Part shown: piece after piece, positions 44,801-56,500 of the stretch
Numbering within the stretch: position 1 is the first letter of the stretch
Layout: every line of letters begins with the position of its first letter
Origin: Tetragonia tetragonoides
Taxonomy: Eukaryota; Streptophyta; Magnoliopsida; Caryophyllales; Aizoaceae
Length of the DNA: 64,000 nucleotides
Assembly (NCBI GenBank): GCA_038025085.1
Contig: CM076151.1
Span: 7,259,001-7,323,000 of the forward strand
Direction: 5' to 3'
Program-made: the position numbers and the translations under genes
The notes under the pieces: model-generated
Told to the model about the DNA's origin: nothing
The model's input: only the letters and a program-made list of their open reading frames with translations
Databases searched by the model: none

Positions 44801-47800
44801 AATGTCCTTTTTTCTTGATCTATAGAACCATTTCCTTTTACAAACTTCTCCATTGTTCTTTCTTTTCTTTTTTGTTGTTTTCCTTTTGCTTTGCAGCCTC
44901 CTGCTTTCCCAACTACACTACACCTGCTGTCTCTGTTATTCTGTATTAAAATTTTTCTTAATGAGTTTTTAAAAATAAGCTCTCTGACAGTTCATGTTTG
45001 GGACAAGGTTGCGTGAATCTTGACTTTTTGCAGCAATGGTGGCTGTATGATGTGCCTGTAGGCTGTAGCTCTTACCCCCCCCCTCCCCGGGTTTCCGTCT
45101 TCTAACAGGGAAAAGATATCCTGGAAAGTTAACAGTGTCTTGTTTTCATGTAGGATGAATGCAAGCGATTGCGTCAAAGTATAAAATGTGGACTTATCAG
45201 CCGTATGACAGTGGTAAGGCGATGCGTTTGTTCCGAGCTCAAGGCACATATGCTTGATGTATTCATGATACTAAGATGAACTGTGGTTTCAGGGTGATGT
45301 TGTGGAGAAAGCGAGGGAACTTCAGGAAGTCAGAGTGATTGATGTAAGATACTCAAGCATCTTCCTGTGTTGGAATATTTGCCTTAGGAAGCAGTGTGTC
45401 TGTGCCTCTCAATCTGCATTTTTGCTGGTTCCTTGCCTTATGTTCCAAAATGCTGGTTATGATCTGGATATTTTCCCCTGAATGCCACCACATATGAGAA
45501 AAAAGAGTGACAAAGACAGGGTGGAAAAAGTTTAGATGTTCCAGGAGTACTAGCCTATCACAAAAGAGTGGTTTTTGTTTGATTGCAATAGATGAGTGGT
45601 TTTATTTAACTTCTACTCAGTACATGGATGTTAGTTGAATACCTGCTTACATGATGATATATTTGCACATGCAATTGAGTGGGCTCACTTGTCTTAATGC
45701 TACTACTTGTTAAGCGCTCTTTCTGATCTTGATATTTGCAGCCTCCTGTTCAATTTTTTTATTTTTATTTTTTTGGTTCCAAATGGTTACCTTATACCTT
45801 GTTAACCAATAAATATGGGACCGTTAACGTAATACCTTCTTTATCATTATTTAATCACCAGGCATTGTTAAATTCTTTCGGTTGTCAGTCTACAAATCTT
45901 TTTTTACGTTCTGTACTCACTTGTGTAATGGTACTTTCTTTTGTGTGTTGTTTTCTTCTTTCCATACTTGTGGCATCACGTTCATTTTTTTGCGATACCT
46001 AGTTGACCAAAATGTGCTCGTTAATCAATACTAGTTTGCGATATTTGATAATTAACTAATGACTTATTTACCGATAGTTGATTACTGGGCATTGTTTATT
46101 TTTTTGGTCGTCAGTCTTTACTGATATTTTGTTTAACTTCTGTATTCATAATGGTTGTGTGGCTTATTGACTGACACTCTCATACCATTGCAGTGGCTAG
46201 AAGCAGAGATAGTGAGGCTGAGTCATCTTCGTGATCGAGCTAGTGAAAAAGGGCGTAAAAAAGAATATCCTTTGTTATCGAATTATGCACACTTGTTGCT
46301 TCTTTGTTTATTTTTTTGATTATGAAAAAGATTTTATTGAAGGCAATGGGAAAATAGGCAGAGGGGCAGGGAGGAGGAAAAGGGGTGGGAACTGGGAAGG
46401 TCATGCATTTCAAGAAAGTTCAGATGCAGGTTGTAGCTGTCTTGGCTTCATGATTTGCGAATTCTCTTGTTCAATTGTAGCCTCTTTGGTACATGACTAT
46501 GTCAGTACCAGTATTCCTGTTCCTGTGTATCACGTGACACGCTTCCATTTGCTCTCTCAAATCTCCCTCCTCAGCCCATCCTATTTTACTACACTGCGTG
46601 CTTCCTATGGGTTATTCCTAAAACTTCAGTTGCATACTTCCATGTACTTTTTTCTCTGTTTTTGTTCTGTTTTTTGAGGGGGTTTCTTGGGGGGGGGGGG
46701 ATTGTTGATTTGGTGCAGTAGCCCTTTTTTTCTACTTTCAGCAATTATCGCTTGTATGATGGGCATCTTTTACTGGTGGCAGCTCTACTAGTCGTGCATG
46801 ATACAGTATTTAATACCTATCTGTACTTTTGAAATAGAAAGCTACCCTCAAGCATGCACCTAAAAACGTAGACATGAATGTGCAGCTTATGCTATCCTTG
46901 AGTATGGATGATTGGATGGCCAGGACTTTCCGTGAAAAAGCAAGTGTTTGTTTTTGTAGCGACATGACCTAACTATCCTGTAGAAGATCCAACTTTATCC
47001 TCTACCCATAAAGTGCAATGAAGTTTGCTGTAGAAACAACCTATACTGGCATTGAGTCTGCTTTGCTCTGATTATTTGTTGTTGCCTAACGTTTGAGTTT
47101 GATATTGCATTGCATAAGTATTTGGAAGTCCTTAACCTTCTTCTACGCTCAGAGAGTGCGTAGAGAAATTGCAGCTTCTAAAGACTCCCGAGGAACGCCA
47201 GCGAAGATTGGAGGAAATTCCAGAAGTACATGCAGACCCAAAGATGGATCCAAGTTGTGAATCTGAAGATGAAAGCGAAAAGGATAATAAGAGACGAGGT
47301 TTTCCATTATCTAGTGTTGCTTAAGAGTTGCATCAATAATAATTCTGTTCTTTGGTTTTATTTTTCAATATTAATGTTAACTTCTATGATTCCTCTTCTG
47401 CGTGCAGCAAGTAACATGAGACCAAGAGAAAGTGGATTCTCCAGAAGGGGCAAGGAACATTTTTCATCACGAAAAGGGGGTACTTCTTCGAATGATTCCT
47501 GGAGTGCAAATGCAAGACCTCCAAACAAAAGCTGGGAACTAAATAGAAGTTCATCTGGCAAGGGTTTTTCAAGCAGAAGGGAAGACGTAGCTCTTGCCTC
47601 ACCAACTTGGAATAATGGGGTAGACAAGGGAACACCAAACAGTTGGGATAAGCCAAGGCTAGCCTCTGATTCCTCGAGTACACGAGCTGATTACTCTGGG
47701 GTTCGATCTGAAATGTCAACAGTCAGTGCATCTGAATCTTCGCAGCCTATGTCTGCAAGTGTAGCAGAAACTGATGCAAAAGTCAATGAGACAGAAAAAA

Positions 47801-49287
47801 TATGGCATTACCGAGATCCTACTGGTAAGGTCCAAGGACCATTCTCCATGACGCAACTTCGTAAATGGAGTAACACAGGGTATTTTCCAGCTGATTTGAA
47901 AATTTGGAAAAGCTCGCTAAGTGAAGATGATTCAACTATTCTCACTGAAGCCTTGGCTGGAAGGTTTCAGAAAGACTTTCCATCTGTTGGATTACAGCCA
48001 GATATTGTCTCAAAAATCGGGAATGTTCCATCCTCAATTGATACTTCTAAACTCCCTGGAAATGTTCGTGGTTTGGAGTATGGTGTCAGAAATGATTCAT
48101 CGAATCTCCCATCTCCTACGCCTTCACGAAGCGGTGCTGCCTTGGCTGGGAAGCAAACTTCTGAGAGCAAATGGTCAAGCACATCCAGTCCGTTCCGGTC
48201 AACTAATCAATTTCAAGGAAGCAATGAACGGCTGCCATCTCCTACCCCTACTTCACCTTCATCTGATCCAAGTGGTGGAGACAGGTCAAATTTCTCTAGG
48301 CATTCTAAAGACGGTAGTTTAGTTGGAAACAAAGAAGAAAATGTGATGGCATCTGTAGGGTTTGGGCAATCTGCTTCTTTCACTAATTCCACTGGTCAAG
48401 GTTTCTCTACTCCAGGACCCAGACCAGATGTGTCTCACAATTCAGGTACCATGAATTCCCAACAAATATCATCTCAATCAGCTGCCCATGTACCAAATCA
48501 AGCTTTTGCCGCTACGCATGTTGGGGTGAACCAGACAAATTTGGTGGCTGATGGTATAAGTGCGGCTCAAGGCTTCTCAAATATGGTTCAGCCTGGCACT
48601 GGCCAAAATCCTTCTGTTTATACCCAGAACTGGGCATCCGGTTATGTAGCAAGACCTGATGTTGTGAATGCTAACCTGACACCCAGCAATCAGAATGCTT
48701 TACCCCAACAACTCACTTATGGTCAGTGGACTGGTGCTCCTGTAAATAATCAAGCTTCCTCTTATGGTGCTGGATACCCTGCTGGACCAGGTATCACTCA
48801 AAACTTGCCAGCTATGCCCACCCACAATGCATGGAGACCTGCTCCAACCAACATGCCCTGGGGTGGTCAACAGCAACAACCAGTGAATCCAAACATGGGA
48901 TGGGCAGTGCCGCCAGCCGCAGCTGCTTATGGGCCAGCAGGGACGATGAATGCAGCTATGAATCAACTAGTGGGCCCCACACAGGGAGCAACAGCCATGC
49001 CATCAGCGAACACAGCTGTTGGTTGGACAGGCACAGGCCCCAACTCATCAGCTGGAAACACTAATCCAGGTTGGGTGGCTCCAACAGGGAACACGAGTGC
49101 CTGGGGCGGTGATCAAAACCAACACAATGGCGGGGGTGCTCAGTGGAACAGGCAATCGTCATATGGTAGTGGTGGTGCAGCTCCGTCAGGCCCTGGTACT
49201 CCAAGAGGAGGACATAGGGGGGTGTGCAGATTCCATGAAAATGGGCATTGCAGGAAGGGGGCATCCTGTGATTTTACGCATACTTGA
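35838..49287 (+). CDS. NERD: NERD-like protein (zinc finger CCCH domain-containing protein 19/44): PHD, SWIB, Plus3, GYF, CCCH
   Basis: Arabidopsis NERD (C3H19) binds unmodified histone H3 and, through its GYF/GW regions, AGO2, linking chromatin to RDR6-type siRNA silencing. Ten exons: 35838-37090, 37234-37313, 38224-38405, 41791-42880, 42960-43087, 45154-45213, 45293-45343, 46194-46264, 47147-47298 and 47408-49287; phases close, giving 1648 residues. Residues 1-400 are Glu/Val-rich acidic repeats. PHD at about 400-500 (VCFICLDGGDLVLCDRR, then Cys-rich). SWIB at about 675-760 (LLEYIKRNKLRDPRRQSQII). Plus3 at about 806-960. GYF at about 1150-1205 (IWHYRDPTGKVQGPFSMTQL). Then a Ser/Gly/Asn/Trp-rich tail with spaced GW/WG pairs (possible AGO hooks) and a terminal CCCH finger (C-x7-C-x5-C-x3-H). 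The intron at 46265-47146 is AT-AC, U12-type. The gene looks intact. Confidence 0.93.
36390..36545 (+). repeat. 42-bp coding minisatellite in NERD exon 1
   Basis: About three to four imperfect copies of a 42-base unit coding for GDEVVKAEEVEAE-type 14-residue repeats. It expands the acidic N-terminal region; a second, looser repeat (VTEELEVKN) precedes it at about 36170-36340. Confidence 0.75.
38480..39612 (+). mobile_element. truncated L1-type LINE (3' end with zf-RVT domain) in NERD intron 3
   Basis: Fragments of the C-terminal end of an ORF2 protein are readable in several frames: DSRTWIGDTC, KVSLKVRAFVWTLVLGRLN, then MCRHYGEDCLHLLVMCEFAR with SLWGRLLG (zf-RVT zinc-binding region), and ALWCIWLERNSRVFFD. 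Frameshifts and stops show it is dead. It ends in an A-rich tail (about 39603-39610). It contains an internal 154-base tandem duplication. The 5' limit is approximate. Confidence 0.75.
39009..39310 (+). repeat. 154-bp tandem duplication inside the LINE relic
   Basis: The segment from TATGGGGAGGACTGCTTGC to CAGCGATGAGGAGGGG occurs twice, nearly identical, starting at about 39009 and 39163. The near identity means the duplication is younger than the decay of the element. Confidence 0.9.
43267..43524. mobile_element. Tourist-like MITE in NERD intron 5
   Basis: 258 bases with terminal inverted repeats GGCTATGTTTGGCA and (reverse complement) GGCTATGCTTGGCA, flanked by TAA duplications (43264-43266 and 43525-43527), as expected for PIF/Harbinger-mobilised MITEs. 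No coding capacity. Confidence 0.85.
46265..47146 (+). other. AT-AC U12-type intron of the NERD-type gene
   Basis: The donor reads ATATCCTTT exactly after the codon fragment GA, and the intron ends CTTCTTCTAC. A branch-site match GTCCTTAAC at 47128-47136 puts the branch A about 11 bases from the acceptor. Removing 46265-47146 joins KGRKKE to LRECVEKLQLLK in frame, the sequence expected of this family, and no GT-AG alternative does so. The intron needs the minor (U11/U12, U4atac/U6atac) spliceosome (established knowledge). Confidence 0.92.
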
Positions 49288-50566
49288 ATTTTCACAGCAG
49301 TAGATAGTACTCTTTTTTTATCTTGTACAGTCATTTGCATCCTTGTAGAGGTTGCACTTCACTATTTTATATGTTACTATATGTTATATAGTCCTGTTAT
49401 CAGCGGCATGGTGTATCTCCCTCCCTGCCTTTTTCACTGATTTTGTTTTTGTCCCCCCATCCCCTCATTGGGTGTATGAGGAATTTCCTCACCACTAAAG
49501 GACTATGTTAGTGGATTTTGTAGGGGCTTACATTTAGCGATAGTAATAATTGGCTATTAGGTTTTGTCAAATCTGGTGGATATAGTTGATGCAGATGCTC
49601 ATGTCGTCAAGCTCGTTAACTTAACGGCAGAAAACATCGTTCACACCTCTGTCTGAAGGGCAGCTTTATTTCCATTATTCTTTGTGCTAATGCATATTCT
49701 CTGATCTTTCTCTATAACTTATTCACAAGGGATAGCACATTAGCACAAAATGGGTTGACCGGTAATTATTGAATGATTTTGGACTATTACTCATATTTTA
49801 TTTGTTTTGCGAGAGGGAGTAACAGTCCCATAAATAGGGTGTGTTCTTTTACACTCGACTAAAGTATTAGTGAATATGTTGAGTCATTTGGTGTAAAACA
49901 TAAGCTACCAACTACAACGTGTAGAATATGCTTGTTCAAAGTTCAAAACATCCAAAAGAACCCCACATTCACAAGCACAACCACAATAATCCAGTTCCAG
50001 TTCATGTCTACAAGGCATCACCTCACCTCCCAAGTTGCAACCTTGCTTATACGCTGCCATTGATGATGGGTCCCACGTCTCCTTCTCCCACTCTGAAAAA
50101 TCCCAAATTTTCAATCAAACCTATACTATTGACTTGTAGTAAAACTGCACGTTTCCCAAATTAATAGGACTATAATCTTCATTTTTAGTTCATTTGTTTC
50201 TTCATTTATGCGCGAAAAATAAAATAAACACCCCGTATTTTCTGCTCCTTCCCCCACTTGAACGCCAATAAACCGCCATAATCTTTCTCTCTTGATTCCT
50301 CTACATTCTCTCTCTCCAAACATTCAACTGGACTTTCTTCAACCAACCTTCCTAACAATTTCCCACGCATTTCAACGCACCTTATCTCTCCGAATCTATT
50401 AGAGCATTTCATTCAATTTCCACATTCAACAATTACATTGGACGAAAATTTCGCCTAATTTTGCATTTCAGATACTCGATCGTTGAAATTCGATAGTATT
50501 GTTCATTCGATCTACTTTGTTCTTATCATAATTAGGTTTTCTCGGAATTTGGAATTTGATAATTCG
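49288..50566. other. intergenic: 3'UTR of the NERD-type gene, then promoter and leader of the next gene
   Basis: No additional gene recognised. From about 50250 the sequence is CT-rich leader-like DNA up to the ATG at 50567. Confidence 0.5.
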
Positions 50567-53500
50567 ATGGCTGTTTGTAAGCGTGCGATTCAGTCCGCTT
50601 TGACTTCGGCGAGACCTTTCGCTAATTCGAGAGGCTTTTCTTCTTCGCAAATTAGCCGATTTAGTTACAGGCAAATGTCTGGGCTTCAAAGCCCTAAAGG
50701 CAAACGTGCATTTCTTGTCGATACTTTAGCTCTGGTAATTTCTCCCTTGTTATCATTTTTTGGTTCTAGGTCTGAATTTACGTGTGTTGATTTGAATTAA
50801 TTGATTTGGAAGCTGCTTCATTTCGAAATTCATATCGGAAAAAAGTTTTATCGACTTATCATTTCATTCTTTGTGCTTTTTTTGTTTTTCCAGTTCTCAG
50901 ATTCATGCTATTGTAGAATATTAGTGCCGGTTCTTTATACTCGATTTAAATCGCTTCTTCTTTTCGTTCCTTTTTTGTAAAGAATTCTGGTTCAGCATCT
51001 TAGGTCTGGATTTATTTGTGATAATTTGAATTAGTATTTTCAGGAAACCATTTCTTAATTTCAAAGCTGCTAACTTCATTTCGGAATCATTAGAAAACAG
51101 GGTTTATTGGTGGAAGTTTCTTCGCTTTTACTTGTTTTTATATTTTATGAAATAACGAATTCTGGTGCAGCATCTTGTGGTCTTAGGTCTGATTTTTATT
51201 TATGTTGGTCTGATTTTTTTTACTTATGCTAAGAGAAAAACTGTACTGTATAATAAATTGTGATTATTTTTTTGGTTGTTGAATGTGCGTGTGTTATTTT
51301 GTTAGGTGAGGAGTTTGGAGGCACAAGGTGTGCCATCAAAGCAGGCTGAGGCGATAACATCTGCTATCACTGAAGTTTTGAATGATAGCCTGGAAAATAT
51401 TTCACATTCCTTTGTTTCTAAACCAGAAATGCAGAAGGTACTCTCTCTCATTGCTATAAATTTGCGGCTTATATAAGAATTCGGTGCAGAATGATTGTTT
51501 TATGTTTTTCTTATTGATTTTATGTTGTCTATATACTTGTAGACGGAGATGCTTCATGAAGCAAATATTGCAAGGTTTAAAACTGAAGTAGAAGGTTCTC
51601 AGGTAATGTTTGGAGAATAGTAGTCTTAATTAGCTTATAACTTGTGCTTATTTGGATTTTAATTGAATATTTTAAGTATTAAATCACCCCCCATATGATA
51701 TTCCTTTCTTATTCAAGTCCCTTGACTGTTTCGTATAGCAATTTTATTTTATACTTTTGACACCTTTCGAGTGGAACATTATGTGCAATGACTTGAATGG
51801 ACTTATTGACTTAGTTTTCTTTTTTTCTTTTTTTCTGTCTTGGGTTTGGATATTCTTATTGAATACACCTTAAACTTGATCAAACTTAATTGAAGGTCAC
51901 GCTTTAGAGAAACTTTTTGGTTTTGTGATGTGTTGAGCAGAATTTGAACTACTGTATTTTTTGCTCCATGCTGGAAGAAATTGAAATTGTTTGATAGGCT
52001 ACACTGATAGTAATTTTTTGTTTTGAGGGGAGAGTGATAGAATTTATTACCTTTGAAATACTACAACATTTATACTTTTTTATTATTCTGATTGGAAGCA
52101 AGTCAAATGAATTTAAGGCATTTATCATTTCAAATCATGTGTGTTTGTTCCACTGAATTATACCTTCTTGAGGTCTGCTTTTACCATCATTTATTTTTCT
52201 TTTTTCTTTTATATATTTTTTGCTAAACCTTACCATCGTAAAATGGATTCATCTCTTTTGTCATAAGCACTGCTTTAAGCTAGGATACATCATCAGCATT
52301 ATAAAATCTTCTACCAATAGCGACTCTTATAAAGCTTAGCTCATATCTAACAAATATGACGGAACGATAGTGCACAATCTCCATTAGTTGGAAATCGTTG
52401 CTATACAATGATAATTGCTCATAATTTAAATGATATAGGACTAAATTCCTTCGAAACTATCTTCATCCGAAGCATGGCTTAGTTTTATCTTCACATGAGA
52501 CAAGAACTCAGTGATTGAAGGAGCGAGTACCCTCGATCGACTACCAACGAACTACCAAGGACCTACCCCGGGGGCCTCCCATGCCCCCGGGGGTGTCACA
52601 TGCAATGTGGTGCGAAAATGTCCGTCTCTATTCTAGGGCCTTCCGGAAGCCCAAAAACCATGGATTATAGCCTTCGATTTTTGGCTTTGCGGGGCATTGG
52701 TTGAGATTTTTGCCCAAACTTTTTCGGGGTTTTTATTGTGACCCTAGAGGACTTTCGATGCCCCGAGAATGTCTTCCGGGTCCATGAACTACGATTTAAC
52801 CCAAGTTTTCAGATGTTTCGGCCCTTACATTGGTGTCCCGTAAAAGCCCGTCCAAGCCTACCAAGGACCCACCCCAGGAGCCTCCCATGTCTCCTAGGGG
52901 TGTTCCATGCGATGTGTTGCGAAAATATTCACCTCTATTCCATGGCCTTTCAGAAGCCCAAAAACCGTGGATTATAGCCTTCGATTTTTGGCTTTACAGG
53001 GCCCGGTTGAGATTTTTCCCCAAATTTTCTGAGGGGTTTATTGTGACCCTAGAGGACCCCTGAGTCCCCAGGAACGTCATCCGTGTCCTTGAATTATGAT
53101 TTGCCTCATGTTTTCGGATGTTTCGGCCCATAGATTGGTGTCTCGTAAAACCCGTCCAAGCATACCACCGATCCACCTCGGGGGCCTCCCATGTCCCCTA
53201 GGGGTGTCCCATGCGATGTGGTGCGAAAATATCCACCTCTGTTCCAGGGCCTTCCTGAAGCCCAAAAATCGTGGATTATAGTCTTCAATTTTTGGCTTTG
53301 CGGGCCCGGTTGAGATTTTTGCCCAAACTTATCCGGGGGGTTCATTACGACCCTAGAGGACCCCCGATGCCCCGAGAAGGTCATCCGGGTCCCTGAACTA
53401 CAAATTGAGCCATGTTTCGGCCCTAAGATTGGTGTCCCGTAAAAGCCCGTACAAGCCTACCAAGGGGTCTTCTCATGTCCCCTAGGAGTATCCCATGCGA

Positions 53501-56500
53501 TGTGGTGCGAAATTATCCACCTGTGTTCCAAGGCCTTACAGAAGCCCAAAAACCGTGGATTTTAGCCTTCGATTTTTAGCTTTCGGGGCTCGATTGAGGT
53601 TTTTGCCCAAACTTCTCCAGGGGGTTTATTATGCCCCTAAAGGACCCCCTATGCCCCGAGAAGGTCATATGGGTCCGTGAACTACGAGTTGACCCATGTT
53701 TTCGGATGTTTGAGCCCTTAGATTGGTGTCTCGTAAAAGCCCGTCCAACCCAATCAAGGACCCACCTCGGGTCCCTCCCATGTACCCTAGGGGTGTCCGA
53801 TGCTATGTGGCGCGAAATTATCCACCTCTGTTCTCGGGCCTTCTGGAAGCCCAAAAACCGTGTATTATAGCCCTTGTTTTTTGACTTTGCGGGGCCCATT
53901 TGAGATTTTTGCCCAAACTTATCCGGGGGGTTTATTGTGACCCTAGACGACCCCTGATTCCCCGGGAAGGTCATTCGGGTCCCTGAACTACGATTTGCCC
54001 CATGTTTGGGCCCTTAGATTGGTGTTCGTAAAAGCCCGTCTGACCCACGTCGGGGTCCTCCCATGTCCCCTAAGGGTGTCCAATGCGATGTGGTGCGAAA
54101 ATATCCACCTCTGTCCAAGGGCCTTCTGGAATCCCAAAAACCGTGGATTATTGCCTTCGATTTTTGGCTTTGCAAGGCCCGGTTTAGATTTTTGCCCCAA
54201 CTACTTCTGGGGGCTTATTTTGGCGGTAAAGTACCCCCGATGCCCCGTGAAGGTAATGCGGGTCCCTGAAGTCCGATTTGACCCATGTTTTCGGATGTTT
54301 TGGTCCTTAGATGGGTGTCTCGTCAAAGCCCGTCCAAGCATACCAAGGACCCACCCACGAGTCTCCCATGCAATGTGGTGCAAAAATATCCACCTCTATT
54401 CCAGGGCCTTTCAGATGCCCAAAAACAGTGGATTATACCCTTTGATTTTTGGCTTTGTGGGGCAGGTTGAGATTTTTGCCAAACTTCTCCAGAGGGTTTA
54501 TTGTGACCCTAAAGGACCCCGAGTCCCCCGGAAGGTCATCCGGATCCTTGAATTATGATTTGACCCATGTTTTCAGATGTTTCGGCCATTAGATTGGTGT
54601 CTCCTAAAAGCCCATCCAAGGACCCACCCCGGGGGCCTCCCATGTACCCTAGGGGTGTCCGATGCGATCTGGTGCAAAATTATCCACCTCTGTTCCCGAG
54701 CTTTCTGGTAGCCCAAATTCCGTGGATTACAGCCTTCGGGTTTGGCTTTGCGGGCCCAGTTGAGATTTTTGCCCAAACTTATCCGGGGGATTTATTGTGA
54801 CCCTAGAGGACCCCTGATGCCGCAAGAAGGTCATCTGGGTCCCTGAACTATGATTTGACCCATGTTTCGGCCCTTAGATTGGTGTCCCGTAAAGCTCGTC
54901 CAAGCCTTCCAAGGACCCACCTCGGGGTCCTACCATGTCCCCTAGGGGTGTCCCATGCGATGTGGTGCGAAAATATCCACTTCTGTTCTAGGGACTTCCG
55001 GAAGCCAAAAATCGTGGATTATAGCATCCAATTTTTGGCTTTGCGAGGCCCGGTTGAGATTTTTGCCCCAACTACTTCGGGGGGTTTCTTGTGGCGGTAG
55101 AGTACCCCCCCCCCCCCATGCCCTGGGAAGGTCATCCGGGTCCATGAACTACGATTTGACCAATGTTTTTAGATGTTTCGGTCCTTAGATTGGTGTCCCG
55201 TAAAAACACGTCCAAGCATACCAAGGACCCACCCAGGGGCCTCCCATGCCCCCTAAGGGTGTCCCATGCGATGTGGTGCGAAAATATTCACCTCTATTCC
55301 GGGGCCTTTCGGAAGCCCAAAAATCGTGGATTATAGCCTTTGATTTTTGGTTTTGCGGGGCCCGGTTGAGGTTTTTGCCCAAACTTATCCGGAGATTATT
55401 GTGATCCTAGAGGACCCCCGATGCCCGAGATCCGGGTCCCTGAACTACGATTTGTTCCATGTTTCGGCCCTTAGATTGGTGTCCTGTAAAAGCCCGTCCA
55501 AGCCTACCAAGGATCCACCCAGGGGTTCTCTCATGTCCCCTAGGGGTGTCCCATGCGATGTGGTGCGAAATTATCCCCATGTGTTCCAAGCCCTTCCGGA
55601 AGCCCAAAAACCGTGGATTATAGCCTTCGATTTTTGGCTTTGTGGGGCCCGGTTGAGATTTTTGCCCAAACATCTCCGGAGGGTTTATTGTGACCGTAAA
55701 GGTCCCCGAGTCCCCGGGAAGGTCATCCGGATCCTTGAATTACGATCTGACCCATGTTTTCAGATGTTTCTGCCATTAGATTGGTGTCTCCTAAAAGCCC
55801 GTCCAAGCCAACCAAGGACCCACCTCTGGGGCATCCCATGTACCCTAGGGGTGTCTGATGCGATCTGGTGCGAAATTATCCACCTCTATTCCCGGGCCCT
55901 CAAAAGCCCAAAAATCGTGGATTACAACCTTCGATTTTTGCCTTTGTGGGGCCCAGTTGAGATTTTTGCCCAAACTTAACCGGTGGGCGTATTGTGACCC
56001 TAGAGGACTCCCGATGCCCCGGAAGGTCATCCGGGTCCCTGAACTACGATTGACCCATGTTTCGGCCCTTAGATTGGTGTCCCGTAAAAGCCCGTCAAAG
56101 CCTTCCAAGGACCCACCTCGGGGTCCTCCCATGTCCCCTAGGGGTGTCTCATGCAACTTGGGGCAAAAATATCCACCTTTGTTCCAGGGCCTTCTGGAAC
56201 CCAAAAACCGTGGATTATAGCCTTCGATTTTTAACTTTGCAAGGCCCCTTTGAGATTTTTGCCCCAACTACTTCGGGAGGTTTATTGTGGCAGTAGATTA
56301 CCCTCGACGCCCGGGGAAGGTCATCCAGGTCCCTGAACTACGATTTGACCCATGTTTTCGGATGTTTCAATCCTTAGATTGGTGTCCTGTAAAAGCTCGT
56401 CCAAGCATACCAAGGATCCACCCACGGGCCGCCCATGCCCCCTAGGGGTGTCCCATGTGATGTGGGGCGAAAATATCCACCTCTGTTCCACGGCTATTCG

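Noticed and set aside
46231..46677. 148-codon plus-strand frame
   Set aside because: It runs from NERD exon 8 in another frame into the U12-type intron; no domain, and the correct splice removes it.
47230..47407. Apparent N-terminal extension (MQTQRWIQVVNLKMKAKR) of the large frame ending at 49287
   Set aside because: Out of frame with the true exon 9; the real upstream sequence EERQRRLEEIPEVHADPK is joined by splicing at 47298/47408.
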